Notes under the pieces: model-generated
The model's database searches: none
What the model was told of the DNA's origin: nothing
The model's input: only the letters and a program-made list of their open reading frames with translations
Position numbers and translations under genes: made by a program
DNA from: an uncultured Coprococcus sp.
Lineage (GTDB): Bacteria > Bacillota > Clostridia > Lachnospirales > Lachnospiraceae
Direction of reading: 5' to 3'
DNA length: 35,518 nt
Assembly (NCBI GenBank): GCA_900548215.1
Contig: URJI01000017.1
Span: 1-35,518 of the forward strand
Shown here: positions 9,701-16,693 of the stretch, piece after piece
How the letters are laid out: every line of letters starts with the position of its first letter
Position numbering within the stretch: the stretch's first letter is position 1

Positions 9701-10314
9701 AAGCCCAGGAGCAGCTTGAGAGCGAAGTACAGCGTCTTCGGGACAATGAAGTTTATGTTGTGGGCGGTATAATAACTGATGTTGCAGTGAAGCTTACCAA
9801 GAAGAATCAGAATATGGCCTATGTGACGATAGAGGATCTATACGGCCAGATAGAAATTACTGTATTTCCAAGGGATTTTGAGAGATGCAGAGACAAACTG
9901 CTGGTTGACAACAGAGTGTTTATCAAGGGCCGTGCAAGTATTGGAGAGAAGGAAAATAAGCTGCTTTTATCAGAACTCATGACATTTGAGGATGCGGCAA
10001 ATGGAACGGAATTTGCTGGCAGGAATACATGGACTCCGAAGAACAAACCAGATGTAAAACAGAGCACAAAGCAGCTATGGATTCTCTTCGAAGACGTTAC
10101 GGAGTACACAAAAAATGAGTCTGGATTTATATCCATACTAGAGGAGTACAAAGGCAGTTGTCCGGTGTATGTACAGCTTAAGAAAACACATCAGGCCAAG
10201 AATATGGGAAGGGGGTTCTGTGTGAATGAAAATTCCGGAGTCGTGGCAGCTCTTCAGATGGAATATGGAAAGGACAGGGTTCTTATAAGAGATGTGGGGC
10301 CTGAAAGGAGATAA
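6709..10314 (+). CDS. dnaE: DNA polymerase III subunit alpha (DnaE)
   Basis: A 1201-residue C-family replicative polymerase. In order: PHP domain at the N terminus ('FTHLHVHTGYSLLDGA'), the palm with catalytic Asp409 and Asp411 in 'PDIDIDF' and Asp562 in 'KMDFLGL', fingers with 'GPGRGSAVGS' and 'GVALFRPGPMQF', a helix-hairpin-helix region near 860-900, and an OB domain about 1000-1080 ('VVGGIITDVAVKLTKKNQNM'). Length fits DnaE; the exonuclease and Zn features of PolC are absent. In Firmicutes with PolC, DnaE extends RNA primers; PolC is not in this window. ATG 6709 follows a GGAGGG site; a TTG start at 6676 would add 11 unrelated residues. The SpoU methyltransferase gene starts 3 bases after the stop, indicating an operon. 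Confidence 0.97.
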   Translation: MEFTHLHVHTGYSLLDGAAKIKELVHRAKELGYDSLAITDHGVMYGVIEFYEACHAEGIKPILGCEVYVSPGSRFDRETGKGDDRYYHLVLLAENDKGYHNLSKIVTRGFTEGFYYKPRVDMEVLEKYHEGIIALSACLAGEVAVNLRKGNYDEARETAIRYRNVFGADNYFLEMQDHGIPEQSTVNAGVMRLSKELGIPMVVTNDSHYIYAEDWEAHDVLLCIQTNRKVQDENRMRYTGGQYYLKSKEEMAELFPYALEALENTHKIAERCNVNIVFGEQKVPRFDVPEGYTAEEYLEKLVYEGMEKKYGISFADSGKFHEGDKGYDVRSRIDYELSVIKSMGFVDYFLIVWDFIHFAKTHGIAVGPGRGSAVGSVVAYCLDITAIEPMKYNLLFERFLNPERVSMPDIDIDFCYIRRQEVIDYCVKKYGEECVTQIIAYQTMGARNVIRDVGRAMDLPYSLCDALAKAIPAEKDMTIDIALKTSKDFQDMYNSSDDIKKLVDIAKKLEGLPRNAGMHAAGVVIGREAIEEYAPLSVGAEGAVVTQFEKNTVEHLGMLKMDFLGLRTATVIQDTVKLIKETTGKDLDIDNIDYDDPNILGLMSQGKTEGMFQLESQGMKNFMMKLKPQSLDDVIAGVALFRPGPMQFIDDYIRGKENRSLVTYDTPELEEILEPTYGCIIYQEQVMQIVMKLAGYTLGRSDLVRRAMAKKKPEEMEKERKNFVYGNKELNVPGCVANGISEDVANKIFDEMTKFAEYAFNKSHSVAYAVLAAQTAYLKYYYPVEFMAALMSSVLDNNGKVAKYISVCRQMGVQILPPDINEGVAKFSISDGKIRYGLSGIKSVGAAVIDRVVQEREKNGAFKDLRDFLTRMPAKDTNKKTVEALIESGAFDGMGANRRQMLMALPAISDAAARERKNRESGQMSLFDFMGDEFAESVQVPYPDVEEYPDTEKLSLEKAVVGVYISGHPLEKFTDLMRRMCTAQSTEFVVEEEDGSDEAQEQLESEVQRLRDNEVYVVGGIITDVAVKLTKKNQNMAYVTIEDLYGQIEITVFPRDFERCRDKLLVDNRVFIKGRASIGEKENKLLLSELMTFEDAANGTEFAGRNTWTPKNKPDVKQSTKQLWILFEDVTEYTKNESGFISILEEYKGSCPVYVQLKKTHQAKNMGRGFCVNENSGVVAALQMEYGKDRVLIRDVGPERR

Positions 10315-10316
10315 TT

Positions 10317-11123
10317 GTGGATATAATTACGGCGAACAGCAATCCAAAGGTAAAAGAACTGAATAAGCTGGGCAAAGATGCGAAGCTTCGCAGACAGCGG
10401 GACGTATTTCTTGTCGAGGGAATACGAATGTTCCGGGAGATGCCTGTTGATAAGATCCAGGAGATATATCTGTCGGAGTCTGCGTATGCGGAGTACGGTG
10501 ACGAACTTGGACGAAAAGGGTTCTTTGATGCGGCAGATCCTGTGATACTAAGCGACAGTGTGTTTGCCAGCGTGTCGCAGACGAAAACCCCGCAGGGGTG
10601 CCTTGCTGTGGTTGGTTGTTTTCATTGTGGCGTGGATGATGTGTGTGGAAAGATGAACAGAGAGACATACCTTGTACTTGACACGCTTCAGGATCCGGGG
10701 AACATGGGAACTATATTCAGGAGTGCTGAGGCTGCTGGGATAACAGCGGTTATAATTGGTCCGGGATCGTGTGACCCATATAATCCAAAGGTAGTCAGGT
10801 CAACTATGGGGGCGATATTCAGGGTCCCTTTTATACAAAGTGAAGACCTGGTCTCCACGATAGAATGGCTCAAGAAAGAGGGCGTTGTTGTATATGGTGC
10901 TCATCTGAATGGGGACGACCTTTACGACATACATTTTCCGGAAAAAACAGCGTTTCTCATAGGTAATGAGGGAAATGGCTTGTCAGACGAAATTGCTGCC
11001 ACATCTGACAGATTACTGCGGATTCCGATGGAGGGAAAAGTCGAATCCCTGAACGCTGCCATATCAGCGACTCTTTTGTCGTATGAAGCCATGAGACAGC
11101 GAAAATGCGGCCGACAAAACTAG
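10317..11123 (+). CDS. TrmH/SpoU-family RNA 2'-O-methyltransferase
   Basis: A 268-residue protein with an N-terminal L30e-like substrate-binding domain (residues 1-105: 'KVKELNKLGKDAKLR', 'RDVFLVEGIRMF') and a SPOUT methyltransferase domain with all three motifs: 'LDTLQDPGNMGTIFRSAEAA' (121-140), 'LIGNEGNGLSDE' (214-225) and 'IPMEGKVESLNAAISATL' (236 on). It uses SAM to methylate ribose in rRNA or tRNA; RlmB/TsnR-type 23S targets are typical but the exact nucleotide cannot be read from sequence. The start is GTG with AAGGAG 6 bases upstream, two bases past the dnaE stop, so translation is probably coupled to dnaE. Confidence 0.9.
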   Translation: MDIITANSNPKVKELNKLGKDAKLRRQRDVFLVEGIRMFREMPVDKIQEIYLSESAYAEYGDELGRKGFFDAADPVILSDSVFASVSQTKTPQGCLAVVGCFHCGVDDVCGKMNRETYLVLDTLQDPGNMGTIFRSAEAAGITAVIIGPGSCDPYNPKVVRSTMGAIFRVPFIQSEDLVSTIEWLKKEGVVVYGAHLNGDDLYDIHFPEKTAFLIGNEGNGLSDEIAATSDRLLRIPMEGKVESLNAAISATLLSYEAMRQRKCGRQN

Positions 11124-11205
11124 ATTAAACAAGACGTCATATTTTCCGGAATAGGGGCATAGCTTTTAAAGTATGCAAAAGTTTGTTGTAACGGAGGGAG
11201 AAAAT

Positions 11206-11838
11206 ATGACTGAAAAAACATTGAACAACAATCAGGTAGTAGTAGCAGGAGAGATAACATCGGAATTCACATTTAGCCACGAAATATTTGGCGAGGGATT
11301 CTATATGGTAGATCTGATGGTCAGCAGATTGAGCGACGCTTATGATGTTATCCCGCTTATGGTGTCGGACAGATTGTTTGACGTGAATGAGTCCCATATT
11401 GGAGAAAAGATATTGGCTAAGGGGCAGTTCAGGTCATACAATAAGCATGAGGAGACGAAGAATCGTCTCATACTATCTGTGTTTGTCAGAGAGATTGAGC
11501 AGATTGATGATGACGAGGCAGAGGAGGAAAATAAGCCGAATCAGATATATCTGGACGGTTACATATGCAAAGCACCTGTGTACAGGATGACGCCGCTTGG
11601 CAGAGAGATAGCTGACGTGCTGCTGGCAGTGAACAGAGCTTATGGCAAGAGCGATTACATACCATGTATATGCTGGGGCAGAAATGCCCGGTTTGCCGGA
11701 AAACTGCAGGTTGGAGAACATGTTGCGATATGGGGCAGAATACAGAGCCGCGAATATCAGAAACGTGTGGATGGCGACCAGGTTGTGAGCAAAGTTGCAT
11801 ATGAAGTATCAGTGAGCAAAATGGAATGCCTTGAGTAA
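11206..11838 (+). CDS. Tandem OB-fold, SSB-like single-stranded DNA-binding protein
   Basis: A 210-residue protein with two OB-fold-like halves. The N-terminal half ('NNNQVVVAGEITSEFTFSHE', residues 6-25) and the C-terminal half ('IYLDGYICKAPVYRMTPLGR' onward, ending 'VAIWGRIQSREYQKR') each start with the SSB/PriB-type strand pattern, joined by an acidic linker ('DDDEAEEENKP'). The C-terminal half is the clearer SSB domain. There is no acidic 'DDIPF' tip as in normal SSB. ATG 11206 has ACGGAGGGAG upstream; the ATG at 11173 is too far from it. A role in replication or repair fits the dnaE neighbourhood but is inferred. Confidence 0.75.
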   Translation: MTEKTLNNNQVVVAGEITSEFTFSHEIFGEGFYMVDLMVSRLSDAYDVIPLMVSDRLFDVNESHIGEKILAKGQFRSYNKHEETKNRLILSVFVREIEQIDDDEAEEENKPNQIYLDGYICKAPVYRMTPLGREIADVLLAVNRAYGKSDYIPCICWGRNARFAGKLQVGEHVAIWGRIQSREYQKRVDGDQVVSKVAYEVSVSKMECLE

Positions 11839-11847
11839 TATTTCATA

Positions 11848-11873
11848 AGGAGGGGCCCGCGTAAGCGGGAGGA
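11848..11873 (+). repeat. Dispersed hairpin repeat, copy 1
   Basis: A 26-base element, identical in three places in the window. It contains CCCGC-GTAA-GCGGG, a 5-bp stem with a GNRA-type tetraloop, bracketed by AGGAGGGG on the left and GGGAGGA on the right. This copy starts 9 bases after the stop of the OB-fold gene. The bases after it (ATCCTTGTGA) also match those after copy 3. Confidence 0.9.
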
Positions 11874-11888
11874 ATCCTTGTGAAGCAC

Positions 11889-11924
11889 GCAGGCGCCACG
11901 CGAAGCGTCTAAAAATGCGCCTGC
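11889..11924 (+). repeat. Nested hairpin between repeat copies 1 and 2
   Basis: GCAGGCGC (11889-11896) pairs perfectly with GCGCCTGC (11917-11924), and ACGC-GAA-GCGT can fold inside the loop. No T tract follows, so it is not a clear terminator. It fills the space between two copies of the dispersed repeat and may belong to a composite REP-like unit. Confidence 0.7.
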
Positions 11925-11929
11925 TCCTT

Positions 11930-11955
11930 AGGAGGGGCCCGCGTAAGCGGGAGGA
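11930..11955 (+). repeat. Dispersed hairpin repeat, copy 2
   Basis: Identical to the 26 bases at 11848-11873 and in direct orientation 82 bases downstream of them. It ends 15 bases before the -35 box of the lysine riboswitch promoter. The flank after it differs from copies 1 and 3. Confidence 0.9.
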
Positions 11956-11970
11956 AAAGAAAATATCCTG

Positions 11971-11999
11971 TTGACATATGTCGCATGCGATGATATAGT
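11971..11999 (+). promoter_or_regulatory. Near-consensus promoter of the lysine riboswitch-dapA unit
   Basis: A perfect -35 TTGACA (11971-11976), 17-base spacer, -10 TATAGT (11994-11999) with an extended TGA just before it. Start of transcription is expected near 12006, some 20 bases before the riboswitch. Confidence 0.88.
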
Positions 12000-12026
12000 A
12001 GCACTATCTAAGGTTAACTGAATACA

Positions 12027-12196
12027 ATATAGTAGAGGCGCGGGATTTATCAGTATGCAGGCTGATACATGTGGTTGTATATGATGTCTGTTGAAAGGGG
12101 AAACCGCCGAAGTTGTGAATTGTCCACACGATTCGCTGCTGGTTGTGCAGCTAAGAACTGCATGACTGTCATCTGAGGATGGAGAGCTACTTATAA
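12027..12196 (+). promoter_or_regulatory. Lysine riboswitch (L box) aptamer
   Basis: Conserved L-box blocks appear in order: AGTAGAGGCGCG (12031 on), ATCAGTA (12049 on), TTGAAAGGGGAAACCGCCGA (12091 on), and ACTGTC with GGATGGAGAGCTACTT near the 3' end (12181-12192). P1 forms between AGTAG (12031-12035) and CTACT (12187-12191). It precedes dapA, a lysine/diaminopimelate gene, the textbook location. Lysine binding should favour the terminator at 12213 and turn dapA off. Confidence 0.92.
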
Positions 12197-12212
12197 GAAT
12201 TAAGATTTTTAT

Positions 12213-12241
12213 GGGCTGGCTTTTTGTCAGCCCGTTTTTTA
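12213..12241 (+). terminator. Riboswitch-controlled terminator before dapA
   Basis: GGGCTGGC (12213-12220) pairs with GTCAGCCC (12226-12233, one G-U), followed by GTTTTTTAT. This is the expression platform of the L box and lies 64 bases before the dapA start. Confidence 0.9.
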
Positions 12242-12304
12242 TGACTTTATATTCTGAAACAAATGCTATATTGTATCAACTATTTTTATAAGGAGGATGA
12301 CAAT

Positions 12305-13189
12305 ATGTCAATTTTTACTGGATCAGCAGTTGCACTTGTAACACCTTTTTTGGAGAATGGAGATGTGGATTATGATAAGCTCAAGGCACTCGTAGAGTTC
12401 CACATTGCGCATAAAACAGATGCCATAGTTATCTGCGGAACAACAGGAGAGGCTTCAACACTTTCACATGAGGAACACCTTGAGACTGTAAAGAAGTGTG
12501 TTGAATTCGCTGATCACAGAATCAAAGTTATCGCAGGAACAGGTTCAAACTGTACAGCCACAGCAATATACCTCTCAACAGAGGCTGAGAGCTATGGTGT
12601 TGACGGACTTCTTGTAGTTACACCATACTACAACAAGGCAACCCAGAATGGACTTATCGCACATTTCACAGCAGTTGCAAACTCTGTAAATGTCCCAATT
12701 ATCCTGTATAATGTACCATCACGTACAGGCTGCAATATACAGCCGGAGACAGCTGTATACCTTGCACAGAACGTCCCTAACATTGTTGGAATCAAAGAAG
12801 CTTCCGGCAATATCAGCCAGGTTGTAAAGCTCGCAAGTCTTGCAAAGGGATGTATAGATATTTACTCAGGCAATGATGACCAGGTTGTTCCACTTCTCTC
12901 TCTTGGCGGAAAGGGAGTTATCTCGGTTACAGCGAATATCATTCCTGAGGATGTCCACGATATGGTACAGAAGTACCTTGATGGGGATGTTCAGGGAAGT
13001 CTTGATCTCCAGTTGAAGGCTGTCAATCTGTGTGATGCACTGTTCTGTGAGGTTAATCCTATTCCTGTGAAGAAGGCTGTAGAACTTCTCGGAATGTGTG
13101 GCGGTACTATGAGAATGCCGCTTACAGAGATGGAGCCACAGAATGTCCAGAAGCTAAAAAAGGCGATGGAAGAGTACGGTGTTCTTTAA
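12305..13189 (+). CDS. dapA: 4-hydroxy-tetrahydrodipicolinate synthase (DapA)
   Basis: A 294-residue TIM-barrel class I aldolase that condenses pyruvate with aspartate semialdehyde, the first step toward diaminopimelate and lysine. Visible: 'GTTGEAS' with Thr46-Thr47, Tyr135 in 'PIILYNVPSRTG', and the Schiff-base Lys164 in 'VGIKEASGN'. Length is typical. ATG 12305 has AGGAGG upstream; an ATG at 12263 lies before that site and is rejected. Transcription is gated by the upstream lysine riboswitch, and a strong terminator follows, so dapA is read as a single-gene unit although dapB lies next. Confidence 0.97.
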   Translation: MSIFTGSAVALVTPFLENGDVDYDKLKALVEFHIAHKTDAIVICGTTGEASTLSHEEHLETVKKCVEFADHRIKVIAGTGSNCTATAIYLSTEAESYGVDGLLVVTPYYNKATQNGLIAHFTAVANSVNVPIILYNVPSRTGCNIQPETAVYLAQNVPNIVGIKEASGNISQVVKLASLAKGCIDIYSGNDDQVVPLLSLGGKGVISVTANIIPEDVHDMVQKYLDGDVQGSLDLQLKAVNLCDALFCEVNPIPVKKAVELLGMCGGTMRMPLTEMEPQNVQKLKKAMEEYGVL

Positions 13190-13213
13190 AATAAGATATT
13201 ATGCAAGAATATC

Positions 13214-13246
13214 AATGTCTGCAGCTAAGTGCTGCAGACATTTTTT
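13214..13246 (+). terminator. Terminator after dapA
   Basis: A 12-bp perfect stem AATGTCTGCAGC (13214-13225) with GCTGCAGACATT (13231-13242), loop TAAGT, then TTTTG. Confidence 0.92.
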
Positions 13247-13257
13247 GTATATCACCA

Positions 13258-13286
13258 TTGCACAATGTGGCTTAAATGTGTAAAAT
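13258..13286 (+). promoter_or_regulatory. Promoter for dapB
   Basis: TTGCAC (13258-13263), 17-base spacer, TAAAAT (13281-13286). It lies between the dapA terminator and dapB, so dapB and the genes after it can be transcribed without the lysine riboswitch. Confidence 0.6.
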
Positions 13287-13395
13287 GGTGTACATGTCCA
13301 GAGTGCAGATGCACATCTGGAATATGTGAATGATTATAACAAATCAGAGTATGGATCTGACAATGATACAAATGAACAGATGGAGGAACAGACAT

Positions 13396-14151
13396 ATGGT
13401 AAAGATGATAATGCATGGCTGCAACGGCAGAATGGGTCAGGTAATAACAGGTATAGCTGCAAGTGATCCTGATGTAGAGATCGTGGCAGGAATAGACGTG
13501 GTTGACAACAGAGACAATGGATATCCTGTATTTACAGACATAGATGCATGTGATGTGGATGCAGATGTCATCATAGATTTTGCGGCAGCAGCAGCGGTTG
13601 ACAAGCTTCTTGACTACAGTGTCAGAAGACAGATTCCGGTTGTACTTTGTACCACGGGACTCAGTGCTGAACAGCTTGAGAAGGTTAAAAAGAGCAGCGA
13701 AAGAGTGGCTGTACTTAAATCAGCAAATATGTCACTGGGAATCAATACGCTTATAAAGCTTCTCAAGGATGCTGCAAAGGTATTTTCTCCAGCGGGATAT
13801 GATATAGAGATAGTTGAAAAGCATCACAACCAGAAGGTGGATGCTCCATCAGGAACGGCTCTTGCGCTGGCTGATTCAATCAATGAGGCGTGTGGTGAGC
13901 AGTATGAGTATGTGTACGACAGAAGTCAGGTTAGGAAGAAGAGAGACAAGAAGGAGCTCGGCATATCTGCTGTCCGTGGAGGAACAATAGTTGGTGAGCA
14001 TGAGGTCATATTTGCCGGAATAGATGAAGTTATAGAGTTCAAGCATACTGCATATTCAAAGTCAGTATTTGCAAAGGGCGCTGTGGAGGCTGGAAAGTTT
14101 CTCAAGGGCAAGCCTGCTGGAATGTACGACATGTCAGATGTGATAGGATAG
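13396..14151 (+). CDS. dapB: 4-hydroxy-tetrahydrodipicolinate reductase (DapB)
   Basis: A 251-residue NAD(P)H-dependent reductase for the step after DapA. The Rossmann glycine motif 'GCNGRMGQ' is at residues 8-15, 'CTTGLS' at 85-90, the catalytic 'EKHHNQKVDAPSGTAL' at 141-156 (His143/His144, Lys147), and 'RGGTIVGEHEVIF' follows. Length is normal to slightly short. ATG 13396 is chosen for GGAGG upstream and family alignment; an in-frame ATG at 13330 would add 22 unrelated residues. The DUF6145 gene starts 8 bases after the stop. Confidence 0.96.
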   Translation: MVKMIMHGCNGRMGQVITGIAASDPDVEIVAGIDVVDNRDNGYPVFTDIDACDVDADVIIDFAAAAAVDKLLDYSVRRQIPVVLCTTGLSAEQLEKVKKSSERVAVLKSANMSLGINTLIKLLKDAAKVFSPAGYDIEIVEKHHNQKVDAPSGTALALADSINEACGEQYEYVYDRSQVRKKRDKKELGISAVRGGTIVGEHEVIFAGIDEVIEFKHTAYSKSVFAKGAVEAGKFLKGKPAGMYDMSDVIG

Positions 14152-14159
14152 GAGATCAT

Positions 14160-14525
14160 ATGGAAATATCAACCAGAACAGAGGATGGAGAGCTGGTGCT
14201 CTGTGCCAGTTCTATATACAACCAGAAATTTTATCTGAATAAAGACTTCAGCAAGCTTCCGGAAGAGATAAAGGATGAGCTTCATGCTATGTGTGGTGCG
14301 TTTACGCAGGAGGTCGGAGGTATATTTATGCTTGTGTTTGATTCAGATGGCAATCTGAAGATACAGACAAGAGCACTTGAGGACGATCTGCTTTTTGATG
14401 ACATCGGGTGTAGTCTCAAAGTAAAGAAGCTTCAGAATGACAAGAAGGAGCTTTTTCAGAGTCTTGAACTTTTTTATAAAGTATTTATACAGGGTGTTGA
14501 TGTGAACAGTCTCATTCAGGACTGA
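14160..14525 (+). CDS. DUF6145 family protein
   Basis: A 121-residue soluble protein that I recognise as the Lachnospiraceae-type DUF6145 family: 'LVLCASSIYNQKFYLNKDF', 'LPEEIKDELHAMCGAFTQEV', 'GGIFMLVFDSDGNL', then 'DDLLFDDIGCSLKVKK' and a C-terminal helix. No catalytic motif is visible and the role is unknown. It is wedged between dapB (8 bases upstream) and coaX (39 bases downstream), so it is probably co-transcribed with both. Confidence 0.8.
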   Translation: MEISTRTEDGELVLCASSIYNQKFYLNKDFSKLPEEIKDELHAMCGAFTQEVGGIFMLVFDSDGNLKIQTRALEDDLLFDDIGCSLKVKKLQNDKKELFQSLELFYKVFIQGVDVNSLIQD

Positions 14526-14564
14526 TAATCATGAATAAAAAATGATCAGGAAGGGAATTAGATC

Positions 14565-15338
14565 ATGTTATTTGCTATTGATGCGGGAAATACAAATATT
14601 ACCATCGGATTGTTCGATGGAGCGAAAATTGAGAAAACATTTCGAATGACTACAGGTATATCACGTACATCTGATGAGTATGGAGTATTTCTGTGTGAGT
14701 TGCTTAGAATGAGACATCTTTCTACGGATGTTATTGATGAGGTCATCATAGCCTCGGTTGTGCCAAAGATAATGCATTCACTTGTGAATGGTATTAAGAA
14801 ATATTTTGGGATAACACCGCTTATAGTTGAGCCAGGGGTGAAGACTGGTATAAATATTGCACTGCCAAATCCGAAACAGCTTGGTGCAGACAGAATAGTT
14901 GACGCTGTGGCGGCCTATTACATATATGGCGGTCCTGTGCTTACTGTGGATTTTGGAACTGCTACGACATATGATCTCATAAACGGAGAGGGTGCATTTA
15001 CCGCAGAGGTTACATCCCCTGGAATCCGGCTGATTGCAAATGCGCTCTGGACAGGCACGGCAAAACTGCCTGAGATAGAGATAAAGGTTCCAGATACAAT
15101 ACTCTGCAAGGATACCATATCAAGTATGCAGGCTGGTGTATGTATGGGATATATAGGTCAGACTGAGTATATCGTCAGACGTATGAAGAAGGAGTCAGGT
15201 CTTGACAATATAAAGGTGGTTGCGACAGGCGGTCTTGGTAAGATGATATATGAGAACACGGACTGCATAGATGTGTATGATCCTGATCTCACACTTCAGG
15301 GACTGAGACTTATCATGGACAAACACAGACAGCAGTAA
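14565..15338 (+). CDS. coaX: Type III pantothenate kinase (CoaX)
   Basis: A 257-residue ASKHA-fold kinase that phosphorylates pantothenate, the first step of CoA synthesis. Diagnostic motifs are 'IDAGNTNITIGLFDG' at the N terminus (Asp6), 'GADRIVDAVAAYY' and 'VLTVDFGTATTYDLI' in the middle, and 'TGGLG' near the C terminus. Length matches the family. A GGAAGG-like site lies upstream. dusB follows, a pairing seen in other Firmicutes. Its substrate importer panF is in the same window at 29.4-30.9 kb. Confidence 0.96.
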   Translation: MLFAIDAGNTNITIGLFDGAKIEKTFRMTTGISRTSDEYGVFLCELLRMRHLSTDVIDEVIIASVVPKIMHSLVNGIKKYFGITPLIVEPGVKTGINIALPNPKQLGADRIVDAVAAYYIYGGPVLTVDFGTATTYDLINGEGAFTAEVTSPGIRLIANALWTGTAKLPEIEIKVPDTILCKDTISSMQAGVCMGYIGQTEYIVRRMKKESGLDNIKVVATGGLGKMIYENTDCIDVYDPDLTLQGLRLIMDKHRQQ

Positions 15339-15416
15339 TGTGTCGGAAAAAGATCTAAGCGATTTGATTATGTAGAAATACCTATAATATTATATATAGA
15401 AGCAATGGAGATATTT

Positions 15417-16382
15417 ATGGATTTTAGAGATAAATTGATCCTGGCGCCGATGGCTGGTGTATGTGACCAGCCATTTCGTCTTTTATGCAAAGAGCAGGGG
15501 TGTGACATACTCTACAGTGAGATGGTGAGCGCTAAGGCGATATTTTATAAAAATAAAAACACAAAACCTCTTCTGGCAATGGATGAAAGAGAAAAACCAT
15601 TTGGCCTGCAGCTGTTCGGATCAGATCCTCATATAATGGCTGAGATGGCAAAGATGATTGAGGGCAATGGCTATTCATTTATAGACGTGAATATGGGGTG
15701 CCCCGTGCCTAAAGTAGTGAACAATGGGGAGGGATCAGCTCTCATGAAGGACCCGCTTCTCGTTGGACGTATAGTTGAAGCCATGTCAAACGCAATCAGC
15801 ATCCCCCTCACCGTCAAGATACGAAGCGGTTTTGACAGTGAGCATATAAACGCTCCAGAGATTGCTCATATTGCTCAGGAGAGCGGGGCGGCGGCAGTTG
15901 CTGTTCACGGTCGAACCAGGCAGCAATATTACCAGGGGCATGCTGACTGGAGTGTGATAGCCAGGGTTAAAGAGGCGTGCAGTATACCGGTTATAGGTAA
16001 TGGAGATATATTGACTCCTCAGGATATCATAGATATGAGAAAACAGACTAATTGTGATGGGTTCATGATAGGCCGGGGGGCTAGAGGCAATCCATGGATA
16101 TTCAAAGAGATGAAGTATTATTATGAGCATGGAGAGCTTCCAGCAAGGCCTGATGTGCATGAGATAAAGTCGACCATACTGAGACATGCACAGCTCATGG
16201 TTGAGTATAAGGGGGAGTATACAGGAATCCATGAGATGAGAAAACATGTTGCCTGGTACTCAGTGGGTATGTATGATTCGGCCAGATTGAGGAACACAGT
16301 GAATGCTGTAGAGACATATGATGAACTACAAAAGCTGCTTGATGAGTGGGAAGAATGCTATCCGGAATACATGGAAAAATAA
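15417..16382 (+). CDS. dusB: tRNA-dihydrouridine synthase (DusB type)
   Basis: A 321-residue FMN-dependent TIM-barrel enzyme that reduces uridine to dihydrouridine in tRNA D loops. Motifs: 'LILAPMAGVCDQPFR' near the start, 'MGCPVPKVVNNGEGSALM' with the catalytic Cys in the middle, 'VHGRTRQQYYQGHADW', and 'GFMIGRGARGNPWIF'. ATG 15417 has TGGAG just upstream; an ATG at 15405 lies before that site. The gene lies 78 bases after coaX. No clear terminator follows; a 311-base AT-rich gap begins. Confidence 0.94.
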   Translation: MDFRDKLILAPMAGVCDQPFRLLCKEQGCDILYSEMVSAKAIFYKNKNTKPLLAMDEREKPFGLQLFGSDPHIMAEMAKMIEGNGYSFIDVNMGCPVPKVVNNGEGSALMKDPLLVGRIVEAMSNAISIPLTVKIRSGFDSEHINAPEIAHIAQESGAAAVAVHGRTRQQYYQGHADWSVIARVKEACSIPVIGNGDILTPQDIIDMRKQTNCDGFMIGRGARGNPWIFKEMKYYYEHGELPARPDVHEIKSTILRHAQLMVEYKGEYTGIHEMRKHVAWYSVGMYDSARLRNTVNAVETYDELQKLLDEWEECYPEYMEK

Positions 16383-16593
16383 TAATTTTAAATTGAAAAT
16401 GTAACAGAATCTGAAGATTTTATTAAAAAACGTAAAGACAAAATATACAATATGCTAATATGTTTCAAAAATGTTACGACGATAAAATGTGCATTATTCA
16501 CAAAAACACACCATTAAAATATTGCATGTTTCAATTAACGAAATGAAAGATTTTTGAACACTTGTATATAATTTACAAAAATGGCTACTTTGC
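16383..16593. other. AT-rich spacer after dusB
   Basis: About 210 bases, very AT-rich, with no credible ORF and no strong hairpin. I see several TATA-like strings (for example TATAAT at 16567-16572) but no matching -35 box. It may be a DNA curvature or regulator-binding region for the 3D-domain gene. Confidence 0.5.
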
Positions 16594-16622
16594 TTGACCT
16601 TTCTTTTGACAGAGATTATAAT
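16594..16622 (+). promoter_or_regulatory. Promoter of the 3D-domain gene
   Basis: TTGACC (16594-16599), 17-base spacer, TATAAT (16617-16622). The leader would be about 65 bases. A dyad, GTTAAA-T-TTTAAC (16633-16645), lies just past the start point and could be an operator. Confidence 0.75.
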
Positions 16623-16693
16623 AACGTCATGAGTTAAATTTTAACGGTTTTGTAACAATTCTGAAACCGTAAAGAAATTAAGGAGAAAAGGTT

